Positions 45,791 through 54,688 are shown, counted from the stretch's first letter. The stretch is 64,000 bases of DNA from Sphingobacteriales bacterium (GCA_018262795.1 JADFDM010000013.1:45425-109424), one strand, 5' to 3'. A program made the numbers and translations. Notes: generated from the letters alone by a model not told the origin.

Positions 45791-46633
45791 ATGAATAAGG
45801 TAGCGATCGCAGGAGCTGGAGCAATGGGTTCGGGCATTGCACAGGTGTTTGCTATAGCGGGATTAGAGGTGCTGCTTTACGATGTAGCTGAAACCTCGCT
45901 TTCAAAAGCAAAGGCCACTATCGAACAACAATTAGCAGGGGCTGTGGCAAAAGGGAAAATGGACGAGTCGGGGAAGAGTAAAGTGCTCGAAAGAATTAAT
46001 TATACCACAGATATAAATGTGCTGAAAGCAGATATAGTGGTAGAGGCCATAGTGGAGAAACTGGAAGTGAAAAAGCAGTTGTTTGCAAAACTTGCAGCGA
46101 TCAACAACAGCGAAACTATTCTGGCTTCTAATACATCTTCAATTCCCATTACTCAAATTGCCAAAGGGATTTTGCATCCGGAGCGCATAGTAGGAATGCA
46201 CTTTTTTAACCCGGCCCATATCATGAAGTTAGTGGAGGTGATATCGGGAGTGGAAACTTCGGAAGAGGTGGCGCAAGCCGTTAAGGATTTAGTGACTGCG
46301 CTTGGCAAAACTCCGGTGATGTGCAAAGACTCTCCGGGTTTTGTTGTGAACCGAGTGGCGCGGCATTATTATGTCGAAAGTTTAAAAATATTAGAAGAGA
46401 GAGCCACCACAGTAGAAAATATAGATGCACTGATGGAAAGTGCCGGCTTCAAATTGGGTCCTTTTAAACTGATGGATCTGGTGGGCAACGATATTAACTT
46501 TGCAGTCACATCCTCGCTGTTCGCTTCCTTTCATCAGGAATCAAAATTCCGCCCCTCGCGCATTCAGCAACAAAAAGTAGAAGCGGGTCACTTGGGAAAG
46601 AAAAGCGGAAAAGGATTTTACAATTATACCTGA
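45791..46633 (+). CDS. 3-hydroxybutyryl-CoA dehydrogenase-like enzyme
   Basis: 280 residues from MNKVAIAGAGAMGSGIAQVF (a start at 45773 adds MIMGAK, with no fold value). NAD-binding GAGAMGSGIA, AIVEKLEVKKQLFAKL, the substrate motif HFFNPAHIMKLVEVI with the catalytic His, CKDSPGFVVNRV, and AGFKLGPFKLMDLVGND are all typical of the 3-hydroxyacyl-CoA dehydrogenase family. It oxidises 3-hydroxyacyl-CoA with NAD in beta-oxidation or butyrate metabolism. No thiolase or enoyl-CoA hydratase is adjacent. A TAGCTTTG is upstream (45754-45761), but its TTG spacing (25) is long. Confidence 0.92.
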   Translation: MNKVAIAGAGAMGSGIAQVFAIAGLEVLLYDVAETSLSKAKATIEQQLAGAVAKGKMDESGKSKVLERINYTTDINVLKADIVVEAIVEKLEVKKQLFAKLAAINNSETILASNTSSIPITQIAKGILHPERIVGMHFFNPAHIMKLVEVISGVETSEEVAQAVKDLVTALGKTPVMCKDSPGFVVNRVARHYYVESLKILEERATTVENIDALMESAGFKLGPFKLMDLVGNDINFAVTSSLFASFHQESKFRPSRIQQQKVEAGHLGKKSGKGFYNYT

Positions 46634-46638
46634 AAAAT

Positions 46639-46646
46639 TACCTTTG
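46639..46646 (+). promoter_or_regulatory. Candidate -7 element for tRNA-Leu
   Basis: TACCTTTG matches TAnnTTTG about 50 bases before the tRNA. No good TTG lies 19-21 bases upstream, so the assignment is tentative. Confidence 0.4.
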
Positions 46647-46695
46647 CAACCTCTGAAAAAGAGCCATGATTGCGCTGTTGCGCAATAGTTCTACT

Positions 46696-46777
46696 GCCCG
46701 GGTGGCGAAACTGGTAGACGCGCTCGTTTCAGGTGCGAGAGCCGCGAGGTGTGGGGGTTCGAATCCCTTCCCGGGCA
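46696..46777 (+). tRNA. tRNA-Leu (anticodon CAG)
   Basis: Acceptor arm GCCCGGG (46696-46702) pairs with CCCGGGC (46770-46776), discriminator A at 46777. Anticodon stem CTCGT/GCGAG flanks the loop TTCAGGT with anticodon CAG, reading CUG leucine codons. The long variable arm gives 82 bases in all, as expected for leucine tRNA. CCA is not encoded. Its 3' part is duplicated about 100 bases downstream. Confidence 0.93.
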
Positions 46778-46780
46778 CAA

Positions 46781-46809
46781 AGTGGCTGGACAATCCGGCC
46801 ACTTTTTTT
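46781..46809 (+). terminator. tRNA-Leu terminator
   Basis: AGTGGCTGG (46781-46789) pairs with CCGGCCACT (46794-46802) with one wobble and a four-base loop, followed by seven T. It lies three bases after the tRNA. Confidence 0.85.
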
Positions 46810-46856
46810 ATTTTCTTTATACCATGTTTACAGTTTATTCAACAAAGGTTGGCGAA

Positions 46857-46916
46857 TGGGGGTTCCCTGCCCGACTGACAGCGTCAGCGGTCAGGCGGGG
46901 AATCCCTTCCCGGGCA
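46857..46916 (+). repeat. Duplicated tRNA-Leu T-arm end interrupted by a 34-base palindrome
   Basis: TGGGGGTTC (46857-46865) and GAATCCCTTCCCGGGCA (46900-46916) together reproduce the tRNA-Leu 3' end at 46752-46777. Between them, exactly at the TTC/GAA junction, is a 34-base imperfect palindrome (46866-46899: CCTGCCCGACTGACAG, then CGTCAGCGGTCAGGCGGG). Confidence 0.8.
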
Positions 46917-46964
46917 ATTTGTAAGCTCATCGTGTAATCGGTTAGCTAATTTTATTTTCGCACT

Positions 46965-47981
46965 ATGAATTCAAGGGATGCCGTCCATTTTATTTCCAAA
47001 CTCAACGCATCTAAAATTTTCAATGCAACTTCTGTTCTTTCCTCTTACTATTTGGCGAAATGGTTGAGCCGACCTATTCAATGGGGAATGCCTTTTAATG
47101 TATCCATAGAGCCTACTACGAATTGCAACTTAGGTTGCCCCGAGTGCCCCAGTGGTTTGAAATCCTTCACTCGCCCTACCGGAAATCTGGATGCTGATTT
47201 CTATCAAAAAGTGATAGATGAAATAGGCGGGAAACTGATCTATCTATACTTCTATTTTCAAGGGGAGCCTTACCTCCATCCAAAGTTTACAGACTTAGTG
47301 AAAATTGCTTCGGCAAAAAAAATATACACCGTTACTTCCACGAATGGTCACTATCTAACGGAACGGAAAGCACGTGAAACAGTGGAAAGTGGTCTCGATA
47401 GAATTTTGATTTCCATTGACGGCACCACTCAAGAAACTTATCAGCAATACAGAATAGGGGGAAGCCTTGAAAAGGTGATAGGGGGCACTCGAAATCTTGT
47501 AAAGGCGAAACGAAAGCTACACTCAAAAACTCCGCACATCGTTTTTCAATTTCTGGTGGTAAAACCCAATGAACATCAGATTAAAGAGGTACAGCAATTA
47601 GCTAAGGAAATAGGAGTGGATGAAGTAAAACTAAAAACTGCTCAGGTATATGATTTCGAAGAGGGGAACGAATTGATTCCCACCATTGATAAATACTCGC
47701 GTTATAAAAAGCAAGCGGACGGCAAATACAAAATCAAAAATGAATTGCTGAATCATTGCTGGAAGTTGTGGCACAGCAGCGTGATAACCTGGGATGGTAA
47801 AGTTGTTCCTTGTTGTTTCGATAAAGATGCACAACATCAACTCGGTGATTTAAACTCAAAAACATTTGCAGAAATATGGCAGAGCGATTTGTATCAATCC
47901 TTCCGTTCCAGAATTTTAAAGAGCCGAAAAGAAATTGACATCTGCGCTAATTGCAGTGAAGGAACAAAAGTGTGGGCGTAA
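46965..47981 (+). CDS. Radical SAM protein with SPASM-like C terminus
   Basis: 338 residues. The radical SAM cluster-binding C-x-x-x-C-x-x-C is NCNLGCPECPSG (Cys54, Cys58, Cys61). GGEP-type GEPYLHPKF follows. The C-terminal half has HCWKLWHSSVITWDGKVVPCCFDKD and ICANCSEG, extra Cys residues that suit a SPASM auxiliary cluster domain. Family members modify peptides, carbohydrates or other substrates; none can be named here. No precursor peptide is visible next to it. A PqqD-like fragment is at the far end of the window but is not linked. Confidence 0.9.
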   Translation: MNSRDAVHFISKLNASKIFNATSVLSSYYLAKWLSRPIQWGMPFNVSIEPTTNCNLGCPECPSGLKSFTRPTGNLDADFYQKVIDEIGGKLIYLYFYFQGEPYLHPKFTDLVKIASAKKIYTVTSTNGHYLTERKARETVESGLDRILISIDGTTQETYQQYRIGGSLEKVIGGTRNLVKAKRKLHSKTPHIVFQFLVVKPNEHQIKEVQQLAKEIGVDEVKLKTAQVYDFEEGNELIPTIDKYSRYKKQADGKYKIKNELLNHCWKLWHSSVITWDGKVVPCCFDKDAQHQLGDLNSKTFAEIWQSDLYQSFRSRILKSRKEIDICANCSEGTKVWA

Positions 47982-48002
47982 TGGGATTTCTCTAACAGTT
48001 AC

Positions 48003-48569
48003 TTACACCGTCATGATTTCTTTTTCTTTTAGCTCCAGATGCTTATCCACCTTAGAGTTATATTCATTGATGATGTTCTGCACGGTGCTTTCAGTGTTTT
48101 TGGCAACATCTTCTGCTAATCCATCCTTTTGAAATTTCTTTATTTTCTCTAAAGAATCTCTTCTGAAGTTGCGCAGAGAAATCCGGCAGTTCTCTGCTTC
48201 GTGCTTGGTTTGTTTCACCAACTCTTTTCTTCTCTCCTCGGTAAGTGGTGGAATATTCAGTCGAATTATTTTCCCGTCATTTTGAGGGGTCAGTCCGATG
48301 TTGGCTGCTAAGATTGCTTTTTCGATAGGTTGTAAGATAGAAGGATCCCAAGGTTGGATAGAAATAGTCCTTGCATCGGGAGTAGAAATATTGCCTACTT
48401 GCGATAAAGGCGATTTAGTGCCGTAAGCATCTACCATAATGCCATCTAACATCCCGGCACTGGCTTTGCCCGCTCTGATTTTAGAAAGTTCAAATTCAAA
48501 GTGCTCTAATGCTTTCTGCATCTGCGTACGGGTTTCGTCTAACACGATTTTTACATCTCCTTCGGTCAT
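48003..48569 (-). CDS. frr: Ribosome recycling factor
   Basis: 188 residues, normal length. MTEGDVKIVLDETRTQMQKALEHF, LSKIRAGKASAGMLDGIMVDAYG, LSQVGNISTPDARTISIQPWD and LNIPPLTEERRKELVKQTKHEAE are the diagnostic RRF segments. It splits the ribosome after termination together with EF-G. It follows pyrH by ten bases, a very common gene pair. Confidence 0.97.
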   Translation of the reverse strand: MTEGDVKIVLDETRTQMQKALEHFEFELSKIRAGKASAGMLDGIMVDAYGTKSPLSQVGNISTPDARTISIQPWDPSILQPIEKAILAANIGLTPQNDGKIIRLNIPPLTEERRKELVKQTKHEAENCRISLRNFRRDSLEKIKKFQKDGLAEDVAKNTESTVQNIINEYNSKVDKHLELKEKEIMTV

Positions 48570-48579
48570 TGTTTTTGGT

Positions 48580-49341
<762 letters not shown>

Positions 49342-49443
49342 TTAGAAGAGTTAAGAAGAATGCGGTGTTACTATGGGTAGATTTCTCACTGTAATAAACT
49401 CACACTTCGGAAAACTTATCGGGACAGAATACTGTGGTTGTGG

Positions 49444-50496
49444 TTACTCGGCATTAATTGAATACAGTGCCCATTTGTTATACTCTTTTTTGTATTCAAT
49501 ATTAACAGTGATATGCTTGTGGAGGTCAGCCCCTTTTTGCGGTTTTGAGAGTGTAAGCGCATAAGTATATGTTATTTGGTTGGAGCCTTGTTGTAAGTTA
49601 AGTTGCTCCACTTTTTCAAATACGGTAGTTGCGTCAAAATCCCAGTCTCCCGCATGTTTGCCAATGAGGTCGTCTTTAATGCTGCCAAAAGTAGGAGGTG
49701 GTGTAGTGTTGTTGTCGGAAGACTTCCAAATTCGGAAGGCATACATTTCGGAAAGTGATGAGTTAGAAAACCCGTATTCCCCTTCCAGTAAGGGGGCAGT
49801 CGGAGTGATTTCGTACACTCCGGGAGTAATTTGTTTGAAGTCTGTAATAATGTTTGTCAATGATCCTCCGCTGTTACTGGTTGCAATTCCTTCCCTGCTT
49901 TTAGAAGTTATCAGTTCTCGTTGGTTTTTCTTGTAATTGATGCTATAGTTATACAACGAAACAGTGGCGGAGGGGTCCAAATTCTGGGATACTTTTATAA
50001 AGATGCGGGGCAACCGAGAGGCCTCGAATATTACCGGGGAAGAAACATCCGATATGGAGATATATGATTCGCCACCGCTGAAAATGACACCAATTACCGG
50101 TACTGCAGCAGCACCACTTTTTTCTTTATGGTTCACTACCCTTCGTTCAAATGCTTTTAACTCGCCAGTGCTTGTATCTAACCACATGGGTGTATTAGCA
50201 AATGGAGGTATAGGTAGTGCATTAGGGTCTGGCTGAGCCTGTGCTTTATTTTTTTCGGCATAGCCCAACATTGTTTCTATTATGGTTTGCGGAATACTGT
50301 CTGAGCGAAGTTGTTTTAACCCACTGAGGGAAACATCGAAATTGTTTTTGCTAGATTTTATTTTGGCAATGACAAGGCTTTCCCCAAAGCCATCTTTATA
50401 AAGCTCCACAACGTTTGCGTTGGTAAGTATTTCATCAGATTGAGCCTGGGCTAATAGGCTGGTGGAAATTAAAAGGGCAAGTAATAGTTGTTTCAT
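49444..50496 (-). CDS. Secreted protein of unknown function with a conserved N-terminal segment
   Basis: 350 residues; signal peptide MKQLLLALLISTSLLAQAQS. The next ~50 residues (ILTNANVVELYKDGFGESLVIAKI ... LRSDSIPQTIIETML) are a short helical segment found at the start of many secreted Bacteroidota proteins. The rest is beta-rich with several Pro/Asn-rich spacers and no recognised catalytic motif. It is co-directional with the zinc-protein and PEGA genes upstream (nine-base gap), so it may belong to one unit. Function unknown. Confidence 0.75.
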   Translation of the reverse strand: MKQLLLALLISTSLLAQAQSDEILTNANVVELYKDGFGESLVIAKIKSSKNNFDVSLSGLKQLRSDSIPQTIIETMLGYAEKNKAQAQPDPNALPIPPFANTPMWLDTSTGELKAFERRVVNHKEKSGAAAVPVIGVIFSGGESYISISDVSSPVIFEASRLPRIFIKVSQNLDPSATVSLYNYSINYKKNQRELITSKSREGIATSNSGGSLTNIITDFKQITPGVYEITPTAPLLEGEYGFSNSSLSEMYAFRIWKSSDNNTTPPPTFGSIKDDLIGKHAGDWDFDATTVFEKVEQLNLQQGSNQITYTYALTLSKPQKGADLHKHITVNIEYKKEYNKWALYSINAE

Positions 50497-50505
50497 GTTC
50501 TGATT

Positions 50506-50733
50506 TTACCTCAACGAATGACCACATAACATACAGTGCCCATGACCATCGGCACAGTACTTACATATAAAATGACCTTTTGAACATGTTTTACCTCCAT
50601 AAGTGTCACGTGTTTTGCCACAATTGTCGCATACCCGAGATCCCATATATAGTTTTTCAGGGAGCGAAATGCAGTGAAGTATTAAGACCGGATTCATTTG
50701 TTTAACTGATAAATGTTTTGTGCTGTTTTTCAT
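50506..50733 (-). CDS. Small cysteine-rich protein with RING-finger spacing
   Basis: 75 residues by the longest frame; the conserved part begins about residue 32. The Cys/His pattern CDNC, (11 residues), CSKGH, FICKYC, (six), CMLC reads C-x2-C-x11-C-x3-H-x2-C-x2-C-x6-C-x2-C, which falls within the C3HC4 RING consensus. No ubiquitin-like or E2-like gene is nearby, so a true RING activity is not implied; a zinc ribbon with the same spacing is equally possible. It is between the PEGA gene (45 bases) and the secreted protein gene (nine bases). Function unknown. Confidence 0.65.
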   Translation of the reverse strand: MKNSTKHLSVKQMNPVLILHCISLPEKLYMGSRVCDNCGKTRDTYGGKTCSKGHFICKYCADGHGHCMLCGHSLR

Positions 50734-50778
50734 GGTATAGTAGTTTAGCTTTTCTTCTTCCGGTTTATATTCCTTGCC

Positions 50779-52134
50779 TTACTTCTCCGTCATTCTTCGT
50801 TGTATTTCACTAATCAGGTCATTGTATTTGCGTAGGATTCGGGGAAAGGGTTCAAAGCACTGATCCATATTAACCGTAGCTCCGATACAACTCATGGCAG
50901 AGATAAGCTCACTGGTTTTAGTGATTTCGCTCTGAATTTTTACATTATATTTTAGTGGGGTACGGCTGGCATTAGTAATGACCACTCGGGTGCGAACGGT
51001 AGTAGGGAACGATGATTTTAAATTGAAAGGGGTGCCTACCCAATTAGTGATAAGATAACTCGTAGCGGCATCTATGGTTTGTATTTCATCAAATTTGGAC
51101 TGGATGATGCTTGTAATTAGTTTCCATGCGGCATTTTCGCTGAGTGCCGGACTTACTTCTATTGCAAAATTCTGATTGGCGATGTTGCTTTCTTCTGATT
51201 GTTGATACGCCTCATCTGCTTTCATCTGAACCGAATAAACCGGCTCAGGAGCCTGCATATCGGGTTTATTGTATAGGTCGTATTTTTCAGTAACGTAAGA
51301 TATGCGTTTAATCAGAATCTCAGTGGTATTTCCTTCGGGGACTTTTGCAGTATAGGAGCCTTTGCCTACTTCCTTTCCATCCACATATATTACCGCATCA
51401 TCGGGGATCACATTAAACTGCACAATGCGATCTTTCAGAGTGATAAGAGCAGAAAGTGGTGGTGCTGTTTCGTTTTCCTTATTGCAGTAGGTGATGGATT
51501 CGGAGGCATACCCCAGTCGCTCCACTTTCACCACTACGCATTTGCCCCGGTCAATAATCACATCGGCTGCTCCATCTCCTATCTTTTTATCATCCTCATA
51601 GATTTTGGCATCAGAGGGGCTTGTTTTTAAGGAAATCAATCTGGATTCTAATTTAAAAAGGTGAGAAGATTCTGGTTCATCCTGCCCTTCTTTGTTGTAA
51701 TAGATTTTAGTGAGGGTAACAAACCCGGCTTTTTTCACCTCTATGGTAGCACTTTGCCCTTGAGGAACAAGAACATCTACCGGACCAGTTCCACGATCGG
51801 CATTGTTTACAAAGATATGGGCATCGGCCGGTGAAGCATTTACTTTAACGGTGCGGTCTTCGAGTTTGATGATAAGATTAGGGTTGCCTTTCTTAGTGCG
51901 AATAAAAGTTTTGGTTACCGCTAAGTATCCATCTTTTCTAATTTCAAAAACATAAGGCACATCTCTATCCAACTTTATGGTGGCAGAACCCACCCCCAGT
52001 TTAAGTTCTCCTCCGCCATTCAATTTTCGGAATATTTCAGCATCTCCAGGTACCGCTTTTACGAGTAATTCTTTTTGTGCAGTAATGGCCAATGTTCCTG
52101 ATAGGAGTATCAATAAGGTAAATACGTATTTCAT
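50779..52134 (-). CDS. Secreted protein with four PEGA-like repeats
   Basis: 451 residues; signal peptide MKYVFTLLILLSGTLAITAQ. Residues about 20-310 hold four beta repeats of PEGA type, each with a short A-x-I-x-x-x-x-x-x-G-x-x-x pattern: ASPADAHIFVNNADRGTGPV, TSPSDAKIYEDDKKIGDGAA, VIPDDAVIYVDGKEVGKGSY and a first weaker copy (AVPGDAEIFRKLNGGGELKL). They are separated by YYNKEGQ-type turns. The C-terminal ~110 residues are a separate mixed domain. PEGA domains are common in surface and periplasmic proteins; function is unknown. Follows the SHOCT-like gene by 20 bases. Confidence 0.85.
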   Translation of the reverse strand: MKYVFTLLILLSGTLAITAQKELLVKAVPGDAEIFRKLNGGGELKLGVGSATIKLDRDVPYVFEIRKDGYLAVTKTFIRTKKGNPNLIIKLEDRTVKVNASPADAHIFVNNADRGTGPVDVLVPQGQSATIEVKKAGFVTLTKIYYNKEGQDEPESSHLFKLESRLISLKTSPSDAKIYEDDKKIGDGAADVIIDRGKCVVVKVERLGYASESITYCNKENETAPPLSALITLKDRIVQFNVIPDDAVIYVDGKEVGKGSYTAKVPEGNTTEILIKRISYVTEKYDLYNKPDMQAPEPVYSVQMKADEAYQQSEESNIANQNFAIEVSPALSENAAWKLITSIIQSKFDEIQTIDAATSYLITNWVGTPFNLKSSFPTTVRTRVVITNASRTPLKYNVKIQSEITKTSELISAMSCIGATVNMDQCFEPFPRILRKYNDLISEIQRRMTEK

Positions 52135-52154
52135 TATTTGGTTGATTTGAGATT

Positions 52155-52670
52155 TTAGAATTTGAGTGCGAATGCTGCTCCGGTAGGCAGGGGAGTAATT
52201 TCAAGTGAGGCCGTTTGGCCTATTTTGAGGGCATTGAGCTTTTTACCACCCTTTACCAACTGGGCTCCTCCGGCAATGTCACATATAATTCCAATCAGGC
52301 TTAAGCCACAGCCTGTACCAAGAGTAGCCCAAAATGCAGCCCCAGAATAATCAATATTGTCCCATAATACAGAAGTGCCAGCCAAAGCGCCACCAACTAA
52401 GAACAGCGTTGAACCGGCAATAAGGCAACGACCTCCCTTTTTAAAATGATCACCGGGAGTGGTGGTCATCAGCATAGTGGTAGTATTGCTTAACAGAGCA
52501 TTGCTTTGTTGTTGATACTGCTCCAGTGTAATGGTGCCCTTTTGATACTCCTGCTTTAATTTGTCTAACTGTGATTGGGTGCTGATGTCTTGGCATTTAC
52601 AAGTTTGCGGGGCAAGCACTGAAAAAGCTATCAGCGCTGTGGTGATTAAGCATAGAATGTGGTACTTCAT
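52155..52670 (-). CDS. Secreted/membrane protein with SHOCT-like segment
   Basis: 171 residues; signal-like N terminus (MKYHILCLITTALIAFSVLA). QLDKLKQEYQKGTITLEQYQQ resembles the short oligomerisation helix pair called SHOCT. Two hydrophobic segments follow (CLIAGSTLFLVGGALAG, GCGLSLIGIICDIAGGAQL). Function unknown. It lies between the four-helix membrane protein (120 bases upstream) and the PEGA gene, on the same strand. Confidence 0.7.
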   Translation of the reverse strand: MKYHILCLITTALIAFSVLAPQTCKCQDISTQSQLDKLKQEYQKGTITLEQYQQQSNALLSNTTTMLMTTTPGDHFKKGGRCLIAGSTLFLVGGALAGTSVLWDNIDYSGAAFWATLGTGCGLSLIGIICDIAGGAQLVKGGKKLNALKIGQTASLEITPLPTGAAFALKF

Positions 52671-52790
52671 TGGATGGTTTTTATTTCTGTTTTAAAATTG
52701 TTTACTCTGTTTAATAATTAGTCTTAGGTAATACCGAATAGTCGGTCTTCTTTCCTCACCTCGAAAACTTCTATTCGGTCAAAATGAATT

Positions 52791-53240
52791 TTAAAGTCCG
52801 TGGTCGTTTTTCGGTTCAACTGTTTCGCTACTTTGAGAATTACCCAGCACTTCGTGGTTCAGTTTCGAAACAATGGCCGCTACAACGAATCCAATAACAG
52901 ACAGGTAAGCTCCGGACTTAAGTGTAATAGCTCCTGACATATCCATAAAGTCATTCCCGTTTGGTTTCATTTTAGATTTTGCTACAAAGTAGGCCGCTAC
53001 CAAAAGAATAAGACCAACAATAGCTGCAACGAAAGTCTGGTTCTGATCTTTGAGAATGATAACAGCTACAGCTGCCAGTAGAGAGCAGCCCACTATTAAT
53101 TTAATAACTACATCTATCTCCTGTGCCTGAAAAAAGTCTATTCCTGTTATGTTGATAGGCCCACAGCCAGCTATCGGGAAAAACAGAATAGAAACAATGG
53201 CTAATACTCCTGAAATTTTGATGATGATATTGTTTTTCAT
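52791..53240 (-). CDS. Small integral membrane protein, four helices
   Basis: 149 residues with four predicted transmembrane helices (IIIKISGVLAIVSILFFPIAG, LIVGCSLLAAVAVIIL, AAIVGLILLVAAYFVA, YLSVIGFVVAAIVSKL) and a short polar C-terminal tail (SSETVEPKNDHGL). I recognise no family. Its upstream region contains the structured sequence described separately, beyond which lies the LytTR gene. Function unknown. Confidence 0.7.
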   Translation of the reverse strand: MKNNIIIKISGVLAIVSILFFPIAGCGPINITGIDFFQAQEIDVVIKLIVGCSLLAAVAVIILKDQNQTFVAAIVGLILLVAAYFVAKSKMKPNGNDFMDMSGAITLKSGAYLSVIGFVVAAIVSKLNHEVLGNSQSSETVEPKNDHGL

Positions 53241-53284
53241 AGTGCTTATTCTTAAAAAATTCGCCTACTCTAGATCAGCTTTTC

Positions 53285-53382
53285 GGCATTCGCAGTTCCC
53301 CCTCAAAAAAAACCGACCTTCAGCAATAAACCATGTCAGCATGACTATGGGGGAAAGAACGAAATGCCTTTGGTCGGTTTTT
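53285..53382 (-). promoter_or_regulatory. Structured intergenic element (pseudoknot-like pairing pattern)
   Basis: Two long complementary pairs interlock. Pair B is AAAAACCGACC (53308-53318) with GGTCGGTTTTT (53372-53382), 11 bases. Pair A joins GGCATTCG...TTCCCCC (53285-53302) and GGGGGAA...CGAAATGCC (53349-53368). They cannot form a simple nested hairpin, so either a pseudoknot or mutually exclusive structures. In the minus-strand RNA the B stem ends in eight U, like a terminator. Lies between the LytTR gene and the membrane-protein gene. Confidence 0.5.
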
Positions 53383-53411
53383 ATGGATTGGGTTCTAATT
53401 CGCCCGCAACT

Positions 53412-53915
53412 TCATTTATTTTTATTTTCTGTGCTTGAGGAATGTGTATCAGGTATGTTTTTCCCGTCAACAGGTAGCATCTGCCTTGAATTCGGTATTC
53501 CCACCCCTTTCCTTTTTATCTCTTTTTCATCTGTTTCACCTTCTATGCTGTTTTGTTTAAGCTGTTGAAGCAGTTTCATTTTATAGTGGCGTGCCACGAG
53601 AATTTTTTCGCCATTAGTCAGGAGGACGGTGTTGGTTTCGTCCCGCTTACAAAGGGTGCGCAGGTGAGCAAGATTGAGCAGGTAGCCCTTATGAATGCGG
53701 CAAAAGCCATAGCTTTCCAGCAACGATTCATAATAGCAAAGACTATGAGCCGACACTAATGTATGACCATCTGCAAGGGTAAACTCTGCGCTGCTGTTGT
53801 GAGCGGTGCAGTAAACAATGTCGCTTACCAAAACCCGGTAGCATGCCTCTAAATTCTGAATGAGCAGGTAAGGCTCAGTCCAAAAACGAGGATTGAAAAA
53901 GCGGACCGTTGGCAC
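53412..53915 (-). CDS. LytTR-domain DNA-binding protein
   Basis: 167 residues without a receiver domain. The LytTR fold occupies about 20-120: YRVLVSDIVYCTAHNSSAEFTL (strand turn), YYESLLESYGFCRIHKGYLLNL (conserved RIHKGYLLN) and LLTNGEKILVARHYKMKL. LytTR proteins bind DNA through their beta strands. The C-terminal tail (GETDEKEIKRKG ...) is polar and probably disordered. Start is 20 bases after the stop of the FnIII-like gene, so it is probably the regulator of the cluster, although the target promoter is not known. Confidence 0.85.
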   Translation of the reverse strand: MPTVRFFNPRFWTEPYLLIQNLEACYRVLVSDIVYCTAHNSSAEFTLADGHTLVSAHSLCYYESLLESYGFCRIHKGYLLNLAHLRTLCKRDETNTVLLTNGEKILVARHYKMKLLQQLKQNSIEGETDEKEIKRKGVGIPNSRQMLPVDGKNIPDTHSSSTENKNK

Positions 53916-53935
53916 AGCAGTGGGTAGTTTAGTTG

Positions 53936-54688
53936 CTACGAAATCAGAGTTGTCATCAAATCGCTCCAGCCGCTGTTGTTTTCGGGGTGGCTTAGGTTTA
54001 TCCAGCGCACAAAACCAATCACTCTTTTGCTTTGGCTTGAAGGGCCTAAGTTTATTCGCAACAGCGATTTCTTGCTGTTTACGCTAAGCGGACAATCATT
54101 CGGGGTCGGCACCTGGCTTTCATCTCGCGGAACCGGGGGCATATTAGGGTCGGTAGGGGGTGCCGGGTTTTGCCCTCCGTTGGAGCTATCCGTAATTTTG
54201 TATCTAAACTCCACCGCATCGGCTAAGGGGTGCATGCTGCTGCGGGTAGCATCATTGGTTCTGCGCACCCTCACCTCCAGGATGCCGCCACCGGTACCTT
54301 GGAGCTTGCCAAATGGAATATCGGTGATCACTCCTCGGCTGGTGGGGCTGCGGTCGCGCTTTGGCAAACGGAAAGTGCCGCGATCATCGGATGTCAAATT
54401 ATCGCTGGCTTCAATCAGCTTTAGCGGATTTTCGGCAAAGAGGGCAAACTCGGCCTTCAGGCTGTTTTTGGCTTCTGTAATAGTGCTGGTGCGGGTAGCG
54501 GAGTTAGTGTATTGCGGGTAAATTATCACCCATTGGTCGCGATACGAAATCCATTGAGCGCTTTGGGCGGCATTTAGACCCAAGCGGACGGCTCCTGTGG
54601 GGGTGCCGGTTTCTAATACAACCGTGGTGTCGCGAAGGTAAGTGTCGAAAATGCTGTCTTTTGTTGGTACTCTGTGCGCTCCTCCCAT
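53936..54688 (-). CDS. Bacteroidota-specific protein with FnIII-like C terminus
   Basis: 250 residues with no signal peptide (MGGAHRVPTKDSIFDTYLRD). N-terminal ~100 residues are helical (NAAQSAQWISYRDQWVII, ARTST-like NSLKAEFALFAENPLKL). A Pro-rich linker (PAPPTDPNMPPVPRDE) leads to the last ~75 residues, RVIGFVRWINLSHPENNSGWSD, which look like the end of a fibronectin-III-like fold. I have no function. The gene directly follows the 21-base minisatellite (54721-54993), which could affect its expression, and precedes the LytTR gene by 20 bases. Confidence 0.65.
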   Translation of the reverse strand: MGGAHRVPTKDSIFDTYLRDTTVVLETGTPTGAVRLGLNAAQSAQWISYRDQWVIIYPQYTNSATRTSTITEAKNSLKAEFALFAENPLKLIEASDNLTSDDRGTFRLPKRDRSPTSRGVITDIPFGKLQGTGGGILEVRVRRTNDATRSSMHPLADAVEFRYKITDSSNGGQNPAPPTDPNMPPVPRDESQVPTPNDCPLSVNSKKSLLRINLGPSSQSKRVIGFVRWINLSHPENNSGWSDLMTTLIS

